The notes beneath the pieces were generated by a model. It was not told where the DNA came from. It searched no databases and saw only the letters and a program-made list of their open reading frames with translations. Positions 44,813 to 55,248 of a DNA stretch of 64,000 nt are shown piece after piece. The position numbers and the translations under genes were made by a program. Origin of the DNA: Notamacropus eugenii. Taxonomy: Eukaryota > Chordata > Mammalia > Diprotodontia > Macropodidae. Location of the stretch: NCBI RefSeq assembly GCF_028372415.1, contig NC_092879.1, forward strand, positions 64,024,151 through 64,088,150. The letters are read 5' to 3'. Position 1 is the first letter of the stretch. Each line of letters opens with the position of its first letter.

Positions 44813-45050
44813 CTGCTGGTCTACTAGTTCATATGTGCTAGATATAAGTTAAAATATAGTTTTACTAAAGCTCACAAGCAGATCACACAGGTGGTCCAGA
44901 CTGTTAGCTATTTGAAATGATTTTTATCCTTAAATGCACCATGGCCCTCTGAGAGACTATTGTGCATATTTGCTTTAAATGCTTCAGACATTTCAACATT
45001 CTTCTTTGGGAACTAAATTCAGAGTAAGCATCACTACTTCATGGCTATTC
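44813..45050. other. Short unassigned sequence
   Basis: No repeat recognised; it would be intron if the neighbouring exon call is right. Confidence 0.3.
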
Positions 45051-45051
45051 T

Positions 45052-45480
45052 GTTCTTGTTGTTAAGTTGCTTTTCAGTTGTGTCCGACTTCTTGTGAACC
45101 CATTTGGGGTTTCTGTGGCAAAGATACTGAAGTGTTTTTGCCATTTGCACATTTTACAGATTAGGAAACTGAGGCAAGCAGGGAGAAGTAACTTTCCCAC
45201 GGTCACATAGATAAATAAGTATCAGAGACCAGATTAGAATTCAGGTCTTCCTGACTACAGTGCCACCTAGCTGTCTCTTTCTTCTGTCAGAACTCAGTAT
45301 GTTAGAGCTATAAGTAATCTTCTGCAATTTTTAACGCTGGACACCACCACCCCTCATTCCATGTCAGAGGAAACCTGAGACACAGAGACATGAAGTAATT
45401 AGCCCGAGCTTACCCTGCTGGCTGACTGTCAGATATAGAGCTAGAAAAGGGTGTCATGTTTCTCAGCTCAAACCACAACT
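45052..45480 (-). repeat. RTE-tailed SINE followed by a MIR-like SINE
   Basis: 45052-45285: cagttgtgtccgacttcttg, ggggtttctgtggcaaag, aggaaactgaggcaagcagg, tcaggtcttcctgactac, and the head gtgccacctagctgtc. 45300-45480: agagctataagtaatcttct, ggaaacctgagacacagag, atgaagtaattagcccgag. Both minus-strand. Confidence 0.8.
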
Positions 45481-45599
45481 GGTTTTATACAATCCAAGCA
45501 GGAGTGTGTGTAGACAGGGGAAAGAGGGCACCCTGGGTCCAAACATGACCCTCTCCAGTTCACAACATCTTCCTTTAGTACCATGAGCTTACAGGAAGG

Positions 45600-45805
45600 C
45601 AACATCCTGTAGTGGACTGAACGCTGGATTCACTATTGTGAAAGCCAATGTTCAAATCATGCCTCAGACATTTCTTAGCTATGCGAGCCTGAGTAAGTCA
45701 CTCAACCTCTCTGAGTCTCAGGTGCCTAAGCTGTGAAATGAGGGATTAGCCCTAATTACCTCCAAGGTCTCTTCCAGTTCTAAATCTATGATCCTATGAC
45801 TGTGG
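45600..45805 (+). repeat. MIR-like SINE
   Basis: Plus-strand: ctgtagtggactgaacgctg, gttcaaatcatgcctcagac, gcctgagtaagtcactcaac, ctccaaggtctcttccagtt, ctatgatcctatgac. Confidence 0.8.
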
Positions 45806-46595
45806 AAATAAGATCCTAAAGCATATTAAAAATCAGAATCTGGCCATGGGAGGGATGTGGATTGTCCTCATACAGTGTCTAAATGGCTGTAAATACATTC
45901 AGAAAGCTCTGCTGATAGTTTCTCAGATATGGTTTCCCATAAAGTTGCTCAAAGGGAAGTGCTTTTTTGAGGTTGAAGTAGATGAGCCTGGTTATATATC
46001 ATGTGTCTCTCTCTTCCAAGGCTGTTGGGAGGATGTTAAATAGTTCCTTGTTAAGTGGTTTAAGTGTTTTCGAAGGAAAAGTGCTCTATAAATGTAGTGT
46101 TATTAAGATCACTACAGAGCAAGCCATAAAAAATGAATGCATCTAAACATGTACTTTGAGCATTGTTCAGGAAATCTAAGCTGAGAATAAGAAATCAATC
46201 ACTGGAAAATGTAAAAGTACCATAAGAAGAGAGGAGGAACCACTGGAGAAATCCTAGGTTATAGAGCTCAAACACTTGGAAACCCCCTTTTACAAATCCG
46301 ATCACCACTCCTTTTTATGCTGGCTTCCTTCCAAGCCACAGTGCAGACAGGGGCACCAGAGAACTAATGGTGATAACTGGGTCTGACGGGACAACATTTA
46401 TTAAGCATCTGTTGCCCCTGCCCTCTAGGATATTGCAACCTCACAGGAAATAATGGTTCAATTCTTGTATACAAAAGGTTTTTGATATGACTCAGGCATA
46501 TCAGTCTTTTAGATGCTCTGAGTGACCTGGAAAGATCTCCAGTGCTAGAGCCCCAGCTCTGATCTAAGGAGGGACTAGATCAAGAAAGATGACTG
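45806..46595. other. Mostly unassigned, one SINE tail
   Basis: 46030-46110 resembles a plus-strand CORE SINE tail (ggatgttaaatag, gtgctctataaatgtag). 46180-46590 is unassigned. Confidence 0.35.
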
Positions 46596-46599
46596 AGAA

Positions 46600-46701
46600 G
46601 ATACTTTCTCTAGGGGGCCTTTCCTGATTCCTTCAGATGTCTGTGTTCCGTCCCCCTGGAAACTACTTTGTTTTAACTTTTATATAAATATAGATAGATA
46701 A

Positions 46702-46737
<36 letters not shown>

Positions 46738-46935
46738 TTAGATAGATAGATAGATAGATATAGATATAGATATAGATATAGATACTTTGAATTTATTTGA
46801 GTACATGTCACACCCCCTTTCCAGTGATACAATGTAAGTTCCTTGGGGTCAGGTGTTGTTGTATTTTGTCCTTGTATCTCCAGTGCTTAACAGAATGCCA
46901 AGAACATAGAAGGTACTAATTGATTGTTGAACAGT
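46600..46935 (+). repeat. L2 3' end containing a GATA microsatellite
   Basis: ggggcctttcctgattcc precedes and taagttccttggggtcagg, tatctccagtgcttaacag, ggtactaattgattgttgaa follow the microsatellite at 46690-46783. Confidence 0.75.
46690..46783 (+). repeat. (GATA)n microsatellite
   Basis: Mostly (GATA) units with one GTTA interruption, then (GATATA) units. The main tract is about 90 bp. Confidence 0.95.
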
Positions 46936-48095
46936 ACTGAAGCCCTCAAAGCTACCAAGAAATTAAGTCTTACTAAATTCACAGGATAATCTTAAATCTC
47001 TGACTGAGTCTTAAACTTCTCCAGAGATTGTTGTCTTGCCATGATGTACAAGTATAAAGGTCTCTTGATTGGATAAGGATACCATCTTGGACTGGTGGGT
47101 TTGTGAGGGCTTTGTGGAGAAAGGGGAGGTGAACAGGCTCCTCCATCAATTTTCTGCACCATTTAATAGCAAATGCTTTCTAAGAGGTGATTTTGGGCCA
47201 AGTCCATCACCATGCCAGAAAAATGAAAGAAGATGCATGCCCAATACTTACATATTGTGAGTTAAATTCATTAGGATGAAATTTGGGGAGGTCTATCCAG
47301 ATGGTTGTTGATCTTAAGTCAATATATACAATTAGAATATGGCTATAGAAATGAGCCTTTGGATATTTCCAATTGAGAGAATTTTTCATTAGGCTTTCTG
47401 GAGTCTCTGGTTTTGGGCCTGCTGTTGATACTTTCTATACCAACAGTTAGGTCCAGCAGTCAGAGGATGGAAAATTCTGTTACCCTATTACATACAGGAA
47501 AACCCTCAGTTCCTCATATGCACTATGCTATTGCTGACAATTGCTCTACAGAATGAATAACTCATAACTCTTGAGGTAGTGATCATCTATTACCTGAGTT
47601 GCCAAATTTTGTGGTTTGTACATTATAGAGACTTAAATTCATCATGAACTGGATTGGAATTTTGGACCCTTAGCTTACTCAAGGACCCCTTTGTCAGTAT
47701 ATTGTCAGAGCTAAAGAGCCCACCCTTCTGCACAAATGGTCAATATGTCCATTCATTACTCTATCTACTTGAAGAATTAGTCAAAGTGCCTTATAGTTCA
47801 GACAAGCAAGATCAGCAAACAGTAACAAGATGCTAGTAGAGTTGTCACTGGTCCGAATAGATAATGTAATAAAACTCTTCTGAGTCAATCCTCCAATTTG
47901 AGAGCATTCTACAAAGGTGTAATACACAGGTTAATAATCCCTTAGGGTTTCTATTCAGTACCTAATATGCTGATTTGTTCTCTGCCTAGAAGACTGGTAA
48001 ACAGGCAAATACAGATGAATACAAATGTCTCCTTCACTGAAAATTGGGACCCACTTAACAGGTCTGGGACGTTTAAGACCTAGATAACTCAAAGT
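46936..48095. other. Single-copy stretch without recognised gene
   Basis: Frames of about 60 codons at 47069-47260 and 47654-47836 (plus) carry no domain. No repeat family is visible for more than 1 kb, which is unusual in this window. Confidence 0.35.
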
Positions 48096-48099
48096 ATTA

Positions 48100-48280
48100 C
48101 AAGATACTTTCGATTTTGAGTCAGAAGAGGCCTCAAAGACCATCTTCAACCCCAACCTTTTTTAAATGATCAAACTGACATCAAATGGGAGTTAACTTCA
48201 GCAAGGTCATGCAGGCAGTCAATAGTAGAACTGCCATTTGAATTCAGATCTCGAGTACTATATCAGCTTTAGCAATAAAG
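48100..48280 (-). repeat. MIR-like SINE
   Basis: Reversed: gaggcctcaaagaccatctt, aacttcagcaaggtcatgc, gaactgccatttgaattc. Confidence 0.65.
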
Positions 48281-48489
48281 CTGAGCAGAAGAAGACCTGC
48301 TATGGTCTATGGAGTGGGGGGAGGGGAAGAAAGGCCCAATTTGATTCAAGTATTTTGTAGAGAAGTGAGCTGACAAGGAGGCTTCCCTGGTGCCTAAGCC
48401 TGATTTATTTGCTAAGATCTATCTTGAATTCTGTTTGTTTGATAGAACCTCCAGCTGAAATGAAAGAATCCAAGAAAAAGTAGATTTGA

Positions 48490-48840
48490 GAGCTAAAGGG
48501 GGCTATTAGATGTCATCTAGTGCAGGGGATCTTCACGGAGAGCTCTTGAACTTGGATTATAAAATATTTTGATAACTATATTTCAATAGCTTTTGAATTA
48601 TTCTATTTTTTAAACTTGTGTAAAGTGTGCATTTCAAAAATATTTTGATAACTATATTTTAATAATTTAGTTTTTCCTTTGTTATCTTGTATGAGTTTAA
48701 AAAGGACACACAAAAAAGGATTAATAAGCCCTGATCTAGTCCATTTCTCATATTTTTCAGGAGAAGAACATGAGACACAGAGGAGAAACATAGTCCAAGG
48801 TCACATTGGTCATTAGTAATATGACTCAGACATCACCAGA
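48490..48840 (-). repeat. MIR-like SINE split by a hAT MITE
   Basis: 48490-48522 (agctaaagggggctattag, tgtcatctagtg) continues after the MITE at 48734-48840 (atctagtccatttctcat, acatgagacacagaggag, agtccaaggtcacattgg). Confidence 0.8.
48523..48733. mobile_element. hAT MITE with 8-bp target duplication
   Basis: Starts CAGGGGATCTTCA and ends TTAATAAGCCCTG (reverse complement CAGGGCTTATTAA). Flanks ATCTAGTG (48515-48522) and ATCTAGTC (48734-48741) match at 7 of 8, as expected for hAT transposition into a SINE. Inside, aaaatattttgataactata occurs twice in tandem (48561 and 48637), so the element has an internal duplication. Confidence 0.85.
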
Positions 48841-49535
48841 AGCTAAGAAAGTTGAATGAACTTCATTCCTGGAAACTAAGCAAGCTGTGAACCATTGTAG
48901 TGGCCAAGTACTGTAGGAAAGCACAGAATGGAGAAGTAAGAGAATACAGGGAGACACTGCAAAACAATGACAAGCGATGAATAGAAAATTACATTACAGA
49001 ACTTGTTGGAATTTTTCTAACCCAATTTTCCAATCAGATTTCTTAATTTGACTTTTCTTCTAGACTATTTTATCAGATTTACCTAGATACATTAACTGCA
49101 GTCTGCCATGTTGGAAATAAATATTAAAGCCATGATCATACACACATATAAATATTTCTGGTGATAATCAGTACCTTGTATTTTATGGAGAAATTCTGCA
49201 TTATTACCAACACACACCATTCTTTATTTTGAATTTATAACACAGAAAACACAGGTCACAATTTACAGATTAAGCCTGTAATAGATATTGATTGAAGTTT
49301 AAACTTAAGTTCAGCCAATCATAATCAAGTTGTTTTCTGCTAAAGTGTAGAGTTTAGTAGAAATGCTTTGGTTAAGAGTAATACTCCCAATAATGAATTT
49401 ATAGGTCAAAATTTGTGATAATTTTTGCAACTTTTACTGTATACTATCAAATTTCTCTCACAAAATAACAAGTCTGCAATCCTACTACTAATGAATGAAT
49501 TGATCTTTTTCTCCTCCAAAAATAAAGGGGAAAGA
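48841..49535. other. Single-copy AT-rich stretch, possible regulatory sequence
   Basis: 49000-49440 is repeat-free with many homeodomain-type ATTA/TAAT words. No frame is compelling. Confidence 0.4.
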
Positions 49536-49539
49536 AGAT

Positions 49540-49860
49540 TTTCCTAATAGCACTATATGTAATTTTCAAAACCTGGGAGCACCATAAACACCTAACAATA
49601 AATGAATGATTACATTGTGTTAAATCTATATGATGAAATACTGTAAGGATTTTAGGATGTACAATTACAAACAAAATACAAATAAATCTAGTGGGAACTT
49701 TGTGAAATAAGGCAAAGTGGAAAAAAAAGGAGAACCACAGGAATGAATTAGACTAGAATTATGATCCCTTGATGAAAAAAAAGAAATAAGGATAAATGAA
49801 CAAGTGGAACTTAAAGGGAAGGATTGAAAAAAATGACATGATACTTTATGCATTGAAAAT
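49540..49860 (+). repeat. Old HAL1/L1 3' UTR fragment
   Basis: Contains ctgggagcaccataaacacc, ctatatgatgaaatactgta and later A-rich blocks, following the order of the old mammalian L1 3' tail (lone-subject phrase and then the aaatattatgg-type phrase). Diverged. Confidence 0.5.
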
Positions 49861-49989
49861 CATTTAAATGTAAATAATTGCCAAGCAAGTATAGCTGTTT
49901 GCACTTATGTGCAAAGTTGTTTCTAATACATGTTCTATTTAAGCTTTGCAGCATCCCCAAAATTGCCCTAGCGCAAAATACTCTAAACA

Positions 49990-50373
49990 CAACGTTTAGT
50001 TAATTACCTCCCTTGATTCTTATGCCAAGAGATACTGTTATCCCGGTTTTATAGAAGGAGAAACTGAAGACAAAGGTGGAATGCCTCTGCTATTTGTCAA
50101 TATCATGAAGTGGAGGTGAGTCTAGACAAGAGAATTGGAATCCAAAACTAATAATAACAGAATAAAGCAATGGACTGAAATCAGTAAAACAAATCACAGC
50201 ATCCTTGACTGAAAGCCAGAAGGTATCTCAGAGGTCATCTAGTTTGATCCCTTCATTTTATAGATGAAGAATGGAGACTCTGGGAGGTTAAGTGATTTGT
50301 CCAAGATACAAAGGTAATAGCTGTAACGTTGGGTTTGAACTTAAACACTCTAATTCCAAATTTAGCACCCTTT
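49990..50373 (-). repeat. Two MIR-like SINE fragments
   Basis: 49995-50110: gttatcccggttttatagaa, gagaaactgaagacaaagg. 50190-50373: gaaagccagaaggtatctc, agaggtcatctagtttgatc, gttaagtgatttgtccaag, gggtttgaacttaaacac. Confidence 0.75.
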
Positions 50374-51170
50374 GAAATTTAATGTCCTTTTTTTGCGATC
50401 TTTATCTTCCTTGATATTTCAGAAGTTTCTGATGATTCTGACTATCCCTTCTTTCCCAATACTATCACTTCTTTGGCGTCCAATATGCCAAACTTTCCTT
50501 GTTGTCTTAAATTCTCTAACCTCTCCTCTATCTCTTTCAGGGGTATCTCTGTCCATTCCCAACCTATTAATCCAGTTTTCCCTCCATGGTCCATCCATGA
50601 TCTCCTTCTCTTGTCTTTTAAAAGCTGTTCCCTTGCAAATCACATTTCCACTAATGATTTCAACTATCCTTCTGTATAGGTAGCTCCCATATCTATGTCC
50701 CCAAGTCTGACCTCTCTTCAGGGCTCAGGAGACATCATCAATGGCATGCCAAGGATGTCACACAATGAGCTTCACATAACCCAAACTGAGTTCATGAACT
50801 CTTCCCCTACATCCATTCTTCCTTTTGACTGTATCATTTCTCTAAAAGATACCATCCTTCATCCCATCTCCCATGTTCAGAACCTTGAGATTCTGCTAGA
50901 CTCTTTCTCCCTTCTCCTTTTCTCCAAGCATTTATGTAGGCCCATCAATTATACTTCTTCAACATGTCTTTCATCCATCCTCTCCAGTCCATTTCCACTG
51001 CTACCAATATGACAGTACTGTCTGCCTAGGCTATTGTTGCATATCTCCTTGTTTTGGCTCTCTCATCCATCTACTACTTGCCCCAATACAATCTCTCCTT
51101 TTTATGGTGGCCAGAACCATCCTTCTAGCATAAATACAATTGTGCTACCTCACTGATTAAAAATAAATAC

Positions 51171-51200
51171 GGTGAATCCAAGATGGTGGAGTAGAAAGAA
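51171..51200 (+). promoter_or_regulatory. YY1-like site at the HAL1/L1 5' end
   Basis: ccaagatggtggag lies within the first 20 bases of the element. The same AAGATGG core is at the 5' end of copy 3 (minus strand, about 42340). In human L1 a YY1 site at this position sets the transcription start. Function here is inferred from position and motif only. Confidence 0.5.
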
Positions 51201-51934
51201 ACACATACACCAGCTCTTCCCCCATAGCCCATAAAATACCTGTAAAGAAAGACTCTCAACAAATTCTAGAGGAGCAGAAGCCACAGAACAACAGAGTGGA
51301 GGAGATTTCCAGCCTAGGGTGACCTGAAAGGCCAAGAGGAAAGGTCTGTCCCACCAGACGTGGAGCAGAGCCCAGCCCAGCCTTGGCCATGTCGCACAGC
51401 ACCAGGAGGAGGACTGTAGCAGGCTTTAGGGGTGGAATCCTCAGCGGCAGTAGTAGCAGTTTGCAGATCCCCCAACCCACAGGCACCGAAGGTCAGTGAG
51501 AGGGTTTTTTCAGCTGACCAAGAAGGGAGTTGGGTCTTCCCATAGCTCCAGCCTCAGGCAGTGGCAACAAAGGCTACATCAGGGGGCCACAGCTCCCCAA
51601 GCAGCCCACATCCATTGTTGGACATTAAAGCTCCTGGGGGATCTGAGCAGCTGATTCTTACCTCAGCCCTGTGTGGCAGATCTGCCCCCACTTAATGCTC
51701 CTGGGGGAATTGAGCAGTTTATCTGAATCTCAGCCCCCAGTGCTGGCTTTGTATAACTGGAGGCCAGGTGGTTGTGGAGAGGAAACTACTACTCACAGAT
51801 TCTGGGCACAGAAGTTTCTTATTGCTCCTAGACCAGTGTACATGCTTGATTGTTCCACCTGGGAGGAACTGAGATCTTATAGATCCCCAGAATATACCCT
51901 ACTCTTGACAAAGGAACCAAAGTTAAGTAACTAG

Positions 51935-53064
51935 TTGGGAAAAATGCCCAAGAAATGGAAAAAAAATAAGGTTATAGAAGGTCACTTTCCTGGTGAACAG
52001 ATATCTTCTTCCATCCTTTCAGGTGAGAAAGAACAATGCTTACCATCAGGGAAAGGCATAAAAGCCAAAGCTTCTGTTATCTCAAACATCCAAAATAAAT
52101 ATTCAATGGTTTCAGGCCATGGAAGGGCTCAAAAAGGATTTTGAAAATCAAGGAAGAGAAGTGGAGGAAAAATTGGGAAGAGAAATTAGAGAGACACAAG
52201 AAAATCATGAAAAGCAAGTCAACAACTTTCTAAAAGAGACCCAAAAAAATGCTGAAGAAAATAACACCTTGAAAAATAGGCTAACTCAATTGGCAAAAGA
52301 GGTTCAAAAGCCAATGAGGAGAAGAATGTTTTAAAAAGCAGAATTATGCAAATGGAAAAGTAGGTTCAAAAGCTCACTGAAGGAAATAGTTCTTTAAAAA
52401 TTAGAATGGAGCTGATAGAGGCTAATGACTTTGTGAGAAACCAAGAAATCATAAAACAAAATCAAAAGAATGAAAAAATGGAAGATAATATGAAGTATCT
52501 CATTGGAAAAGCAACTGACCTAGAAAATATATTCAGGAGAGACAATCTAAAAATTATGGGACTACCTGAAAGCCATGGTCAAAAAAAGAGCCTAGACATC
52601 ATTCATGAAATTATCAAGAAAAACTGTCTTGATATTCTAGAATAAGAGGGCAAAATAAATATTGAAAGATTCCACTGATCACCTCCTGAAAGAGATCCAA
52701 AAAGAGAAACTCCTAGGAACATTGTAGCCAAATTCCAGAGTTCCCTGGTCAAGAAGAAAATATTGCAAGCAGCTAGAAAGAAACAATTTGAGTATTGTGG
52801 AAATACAATCAGGATAACACAAGATCTAGCAGCTTTTACATTAAGGGATCAAAGAGCTTGGAATATGATATTCCAGAAGTCAAAGGAACTGGGATTAAAA
52901 CAAAGAATCACTTACCCAGCAAAACTGAGTATAATACTTCAGGGGAAAAATGGTCTTTCAATGAAATAGAGAACTTTCAAGCATTCTTGATGAAAAGACC
53001 AGAGCTGAAAAGAAAATTTTACTTTCAAATGCAAGAATCAAGAGAATCAAGAAAAAGTAAATAG
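51935..53064 (+). pseudogene. L1/HAL1 ORF1, copy 4, nearly whole but frameshifted
   Basis: Domains in order: the basic start MGKMPKKWKKNKVIEGHF at 51935, and the coiled coil (GREVEEKLGREIRETQENHE) at about 52150-52330. The RRM follows at about 52480-52640 (RRDNLKIMGLPESHG, the L1 core R-R-x-N-L-x-I-x-G), and the C-terminal domain at 52763-52920 (QAARKKQFEYCGNTIRITQD, ending R-I-T-Y-P-A-K-L-S). Frames shift near 52130, 52330 and 52940, and a stop lies at the end of the RRM piece (about 52643). The start could be the second Met (MPKK at 51944), as in copy 3. It cannot make full ORF1p. Confidence 0.85.
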
Positions 53065-53195
53065 GAAAGAAAAATCCTAAGGGACTTACTAAAGTTAATC
53101 TGTTTACATTCCTACATGGAAAGACAATATTTGTAACTCTTGAAAGTTTTTTCAGTATCTGAGTAGTTGGTGGGGTTATACACACACCCTCCCCT

Positions 53196-53280
53196 CATCT
53201 ATCTACCTATCTATCTATCTATACATATATATACAGAGAGAGAGACAGAGAGAAAGACAGAGAGATAGAGACAGAGAGCA
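53196..53280. repeat. (CTAT)n and (GAGACA)n tract in HAL1 3' UTR
   Basis: Occupies the same place as the CA/TG tract of copy 2 and the TG tract of copy 3 (between gtagttggtggggttatac and gagcacagggtgag). Confidence 0.9.
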
Positions 53281-53743
53281 CAGGGTGAGTTGAACAGGAA
53301 GGGATCATATCTTAAAAAATAAAATTAAGGGGTGAGAGAGGAATATATTGGGAGGAAAAATGGAGAAATGGAATAGGGCAAATTATCTCTCATAAAAGAG
53401 GCAAGAAAAAGACTTTTCAATGGAGAGTAAAAGGGGGAGGTGAGAGGGAAAATGTGAAGCTTACTCTCATCACATTTGACTCAGGTAAGGAATAAAATGC
53501 ACACTCATTTTGGTATGAAAACCTATCTTACAATCCAGGAAAGTGGGGGAGAAGGGGATAAGCAGGGTGGGGGGATGATGGAAGGGAGGGCAATAAGAAG
53601 AAGGAACAATTAGAAGTCAACACTCTTGGGGAGGGACAAGGTCAAAAGACAGAATAGAAGAAATGGGGGGCAGGATAGGATGGAGGGAAATATAGTTAGT
53701 CTTATACAATATGATTATTATGCAAGCCATTTGCAAAGATGTA

Positions 53744-53744
53744 T

Positions 53745-53804
<60 letters not shown>
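53744..53804 (+). repeat. (GATA)n microsatellite in HAL1 3' UTR
   Basis: About 15 pure GATA units between atttgcaaagatgta and gcctatattgaattg. Copy 2 has only a short acatatatag at this point, so the tract expanded after insertion. Confidence 0.95.
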
Positions 53805-54690
53805 CCTATATTGAATTGTTTGCCTTCTCAGTGGGGATGGGTGGGGAGGGAGGAAGGAGGAGAAGTTGGAACTCAGAGTTTTAGGAATAACTGTTGAGTA
53901 TTGTTCTTGCATGCAACTGGGAAATAAGAAATACAGGTAATGGGGTGTAGAAATTTGTCTTGCCCTACAGGACAAAAGAGAAGATGGGGATAAGGGAAGG
54001 GAGGGGTGTTAGAAGGGAGGGCAGATTGGTGGTAGGGGTAATTAGAACGCTTAGCGTTCTGGGGTGGGAGGAGGGGAGAGATGGAGAGAAAATTTGGAAT
54101 TTAAAATTTTGTGGAAATGATTGTTGAAAACTTAAAATAAATTAATTAATTAAAAACAAACAAACTGCGGTTCTCTATTATCTAATGAGTTGAGCTCATA
54201 TTTGTCTATCTGGCATTCAAGGCCCTCTACACTTTGGTGTGAATCTGATTTTCCACTCTTTTTTCATACCAATTACTTTCATATACTCTGCTCCTGCCAG
54301 ACTAGACTTTCCCTGTTCTTCCCTACTCCCATCTTACCTTTATGCTTTTGTTCACAGTCCCTTATGCTTTAATTAGAGTGCCTCTTCATTTCCTATTGAA
54401 TTTATACTTCTTCCTTAAAGCTAAATTCAAATGCTACATTCTGTGTGAATTCAACTTAAGTCAGAAAGGATCTTTCCCTCTGTATATGAAATTCCATTTG
54501 ATTTTACACCTTCTTAATATGCTTATTATACAATATTACATATTGTAGTTATTTGGATTTGTGTCTTACTTACCTGTGTTGTATTGTTAGCTTTCTGAGG
54601 AAAAGAATGCAGCTTATCTAAATGTTCCATGAATACTAGCATATGCCATAGGGCTCTTCTCTCCGCAAATGCTTAATAAGGGTTTGTTGT

Positions 54691-55170
54691 TAATGATAAG
54701 TGCATCTATTTCTACTGTACTTAACAATTTTATAAAGTGGTTTCCTATCACTAACCCTGCAACATAGGGTGGGTACTATTCCCACTTCAGAGATGTGGGA
54801 ACTAAGATATAGAAAGATAAAGTCATAGAGACAGGCATGCTCTAGAAAGACCCATTGGGCAGTTGTGTCATGTTTTAGCATACTCAGTATGTGCTCATCT
54901 CAATGCTAAATGTATTTCGAGGAAAGGACCCATGTCTGGCCACATCTAAGAAGAATAAAGCCTCGTAATCTTGCTCATGGCTATGCTTAATAAATTCCAA
55001 AAATGAGTTTTTACAAAGTTGCTCTAAGTTAGTAGTGAGATATATGGAAGTTGGGTTGTATCCGTTATGATGAAGACTGGGCGTAGGGGGCCAGGGATCA
55101 AACAGACCAGCCAGCCAAAAGATGAGCACATACACAGTAAGCAAAACTGGATGTTCAAACTTGTACTCAC
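54691..55170. other. Unassigned sequence
   Basis: 54755-54850 may be a worn minus-strand SINE (ggtgggtactattcccactt, gatgtgggaactaagatat). Otherwise unassigned; intron if the next exon call is right. Confidence 0.35.
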
Positions 55171-55248
55171 TGCAATTGGCTTGCTAGGCTTGCCCCAGAA
55201 GATTTCTGGCTGCCTGACTTCAAAGGGAACGTTACGCACAGAGAGCAT
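55171..55248 (-). CDS. Possible 78-bp internal coding exon of an unknown gene
   Basis: The minus strand shows a pyrimidine-rich acceptor (ctatcttttccctacag) ending at 55249 and a consensus donor GCA|gtgagtac at 55170. The 78 bp between are open in one frame as MLSVRNVPFEVRQPEIFWGK plus P-S-K-P-I-A, and also in a second frame; the third is closed. The length is a multiple of three and two CpGs are kept, both unusual in this AT-rich region. I do not recognise the peptide. An alternatively used exon or a non-coding RNA exon fits equally well. Confidence 0.35.

Larger units (their letters stand above)
51171..54165 (+). mobile_element. HAL1-like half-L1 element, copy 4, with 5' end
   Basis: About 3 kb. 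The 5' end is at 51171 (tccaagatggtggagtagaa). The 5' UTR runs to about 51930, ORF1 from 51935 to about 53064, then a 3' UTR with (TATC)n at 53196-53222 and (GATA)n at 53744-53804. The A-rich end is attaattaaaaacaaacaaa. No reverse transcriptase frame exists. A possible target duplication is GATTAAAAATAAATAC (51155-51170), similar to AATTAAAAACAAACAAAC at the right end. Established background: HAL1 elements are L1 derivatives lacking ORF2 that need L1 enzymes in trans. Confidence 0.85.
50375..54690 (+). mobile_element. L2 LINE split by HAL1 copy 4
   Basis: The left half, 50375-51165, is a decayed L2 ORF2 region (ttctctaacctctcctctatc, tgttcagaaccttgagattc, ttatggtggccagaacca, ctcactgattaaaa). 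The right half, 54166-54690, resumes exactly where L2 should (ctgcggttctctattatct, ctggcattcaaggccctct, tcctgccagactagac, and a 3' end like gaatactagcatatgccatag). The break is the HAL1 insertion, so the L2 is older. Confidence 0.8.

Noticed and set aside
51150-51486. 61- and 76-codon minus frames
   Set aside because: Antisense to the HAL1 copy 4 5' UTR.
53744-53804. Regular 4-bp repeat suggestive of an array
   Set aside because: A plain GATA microsatellite; no spacers, so not CRISPR-like, and the window is eukaryotic.
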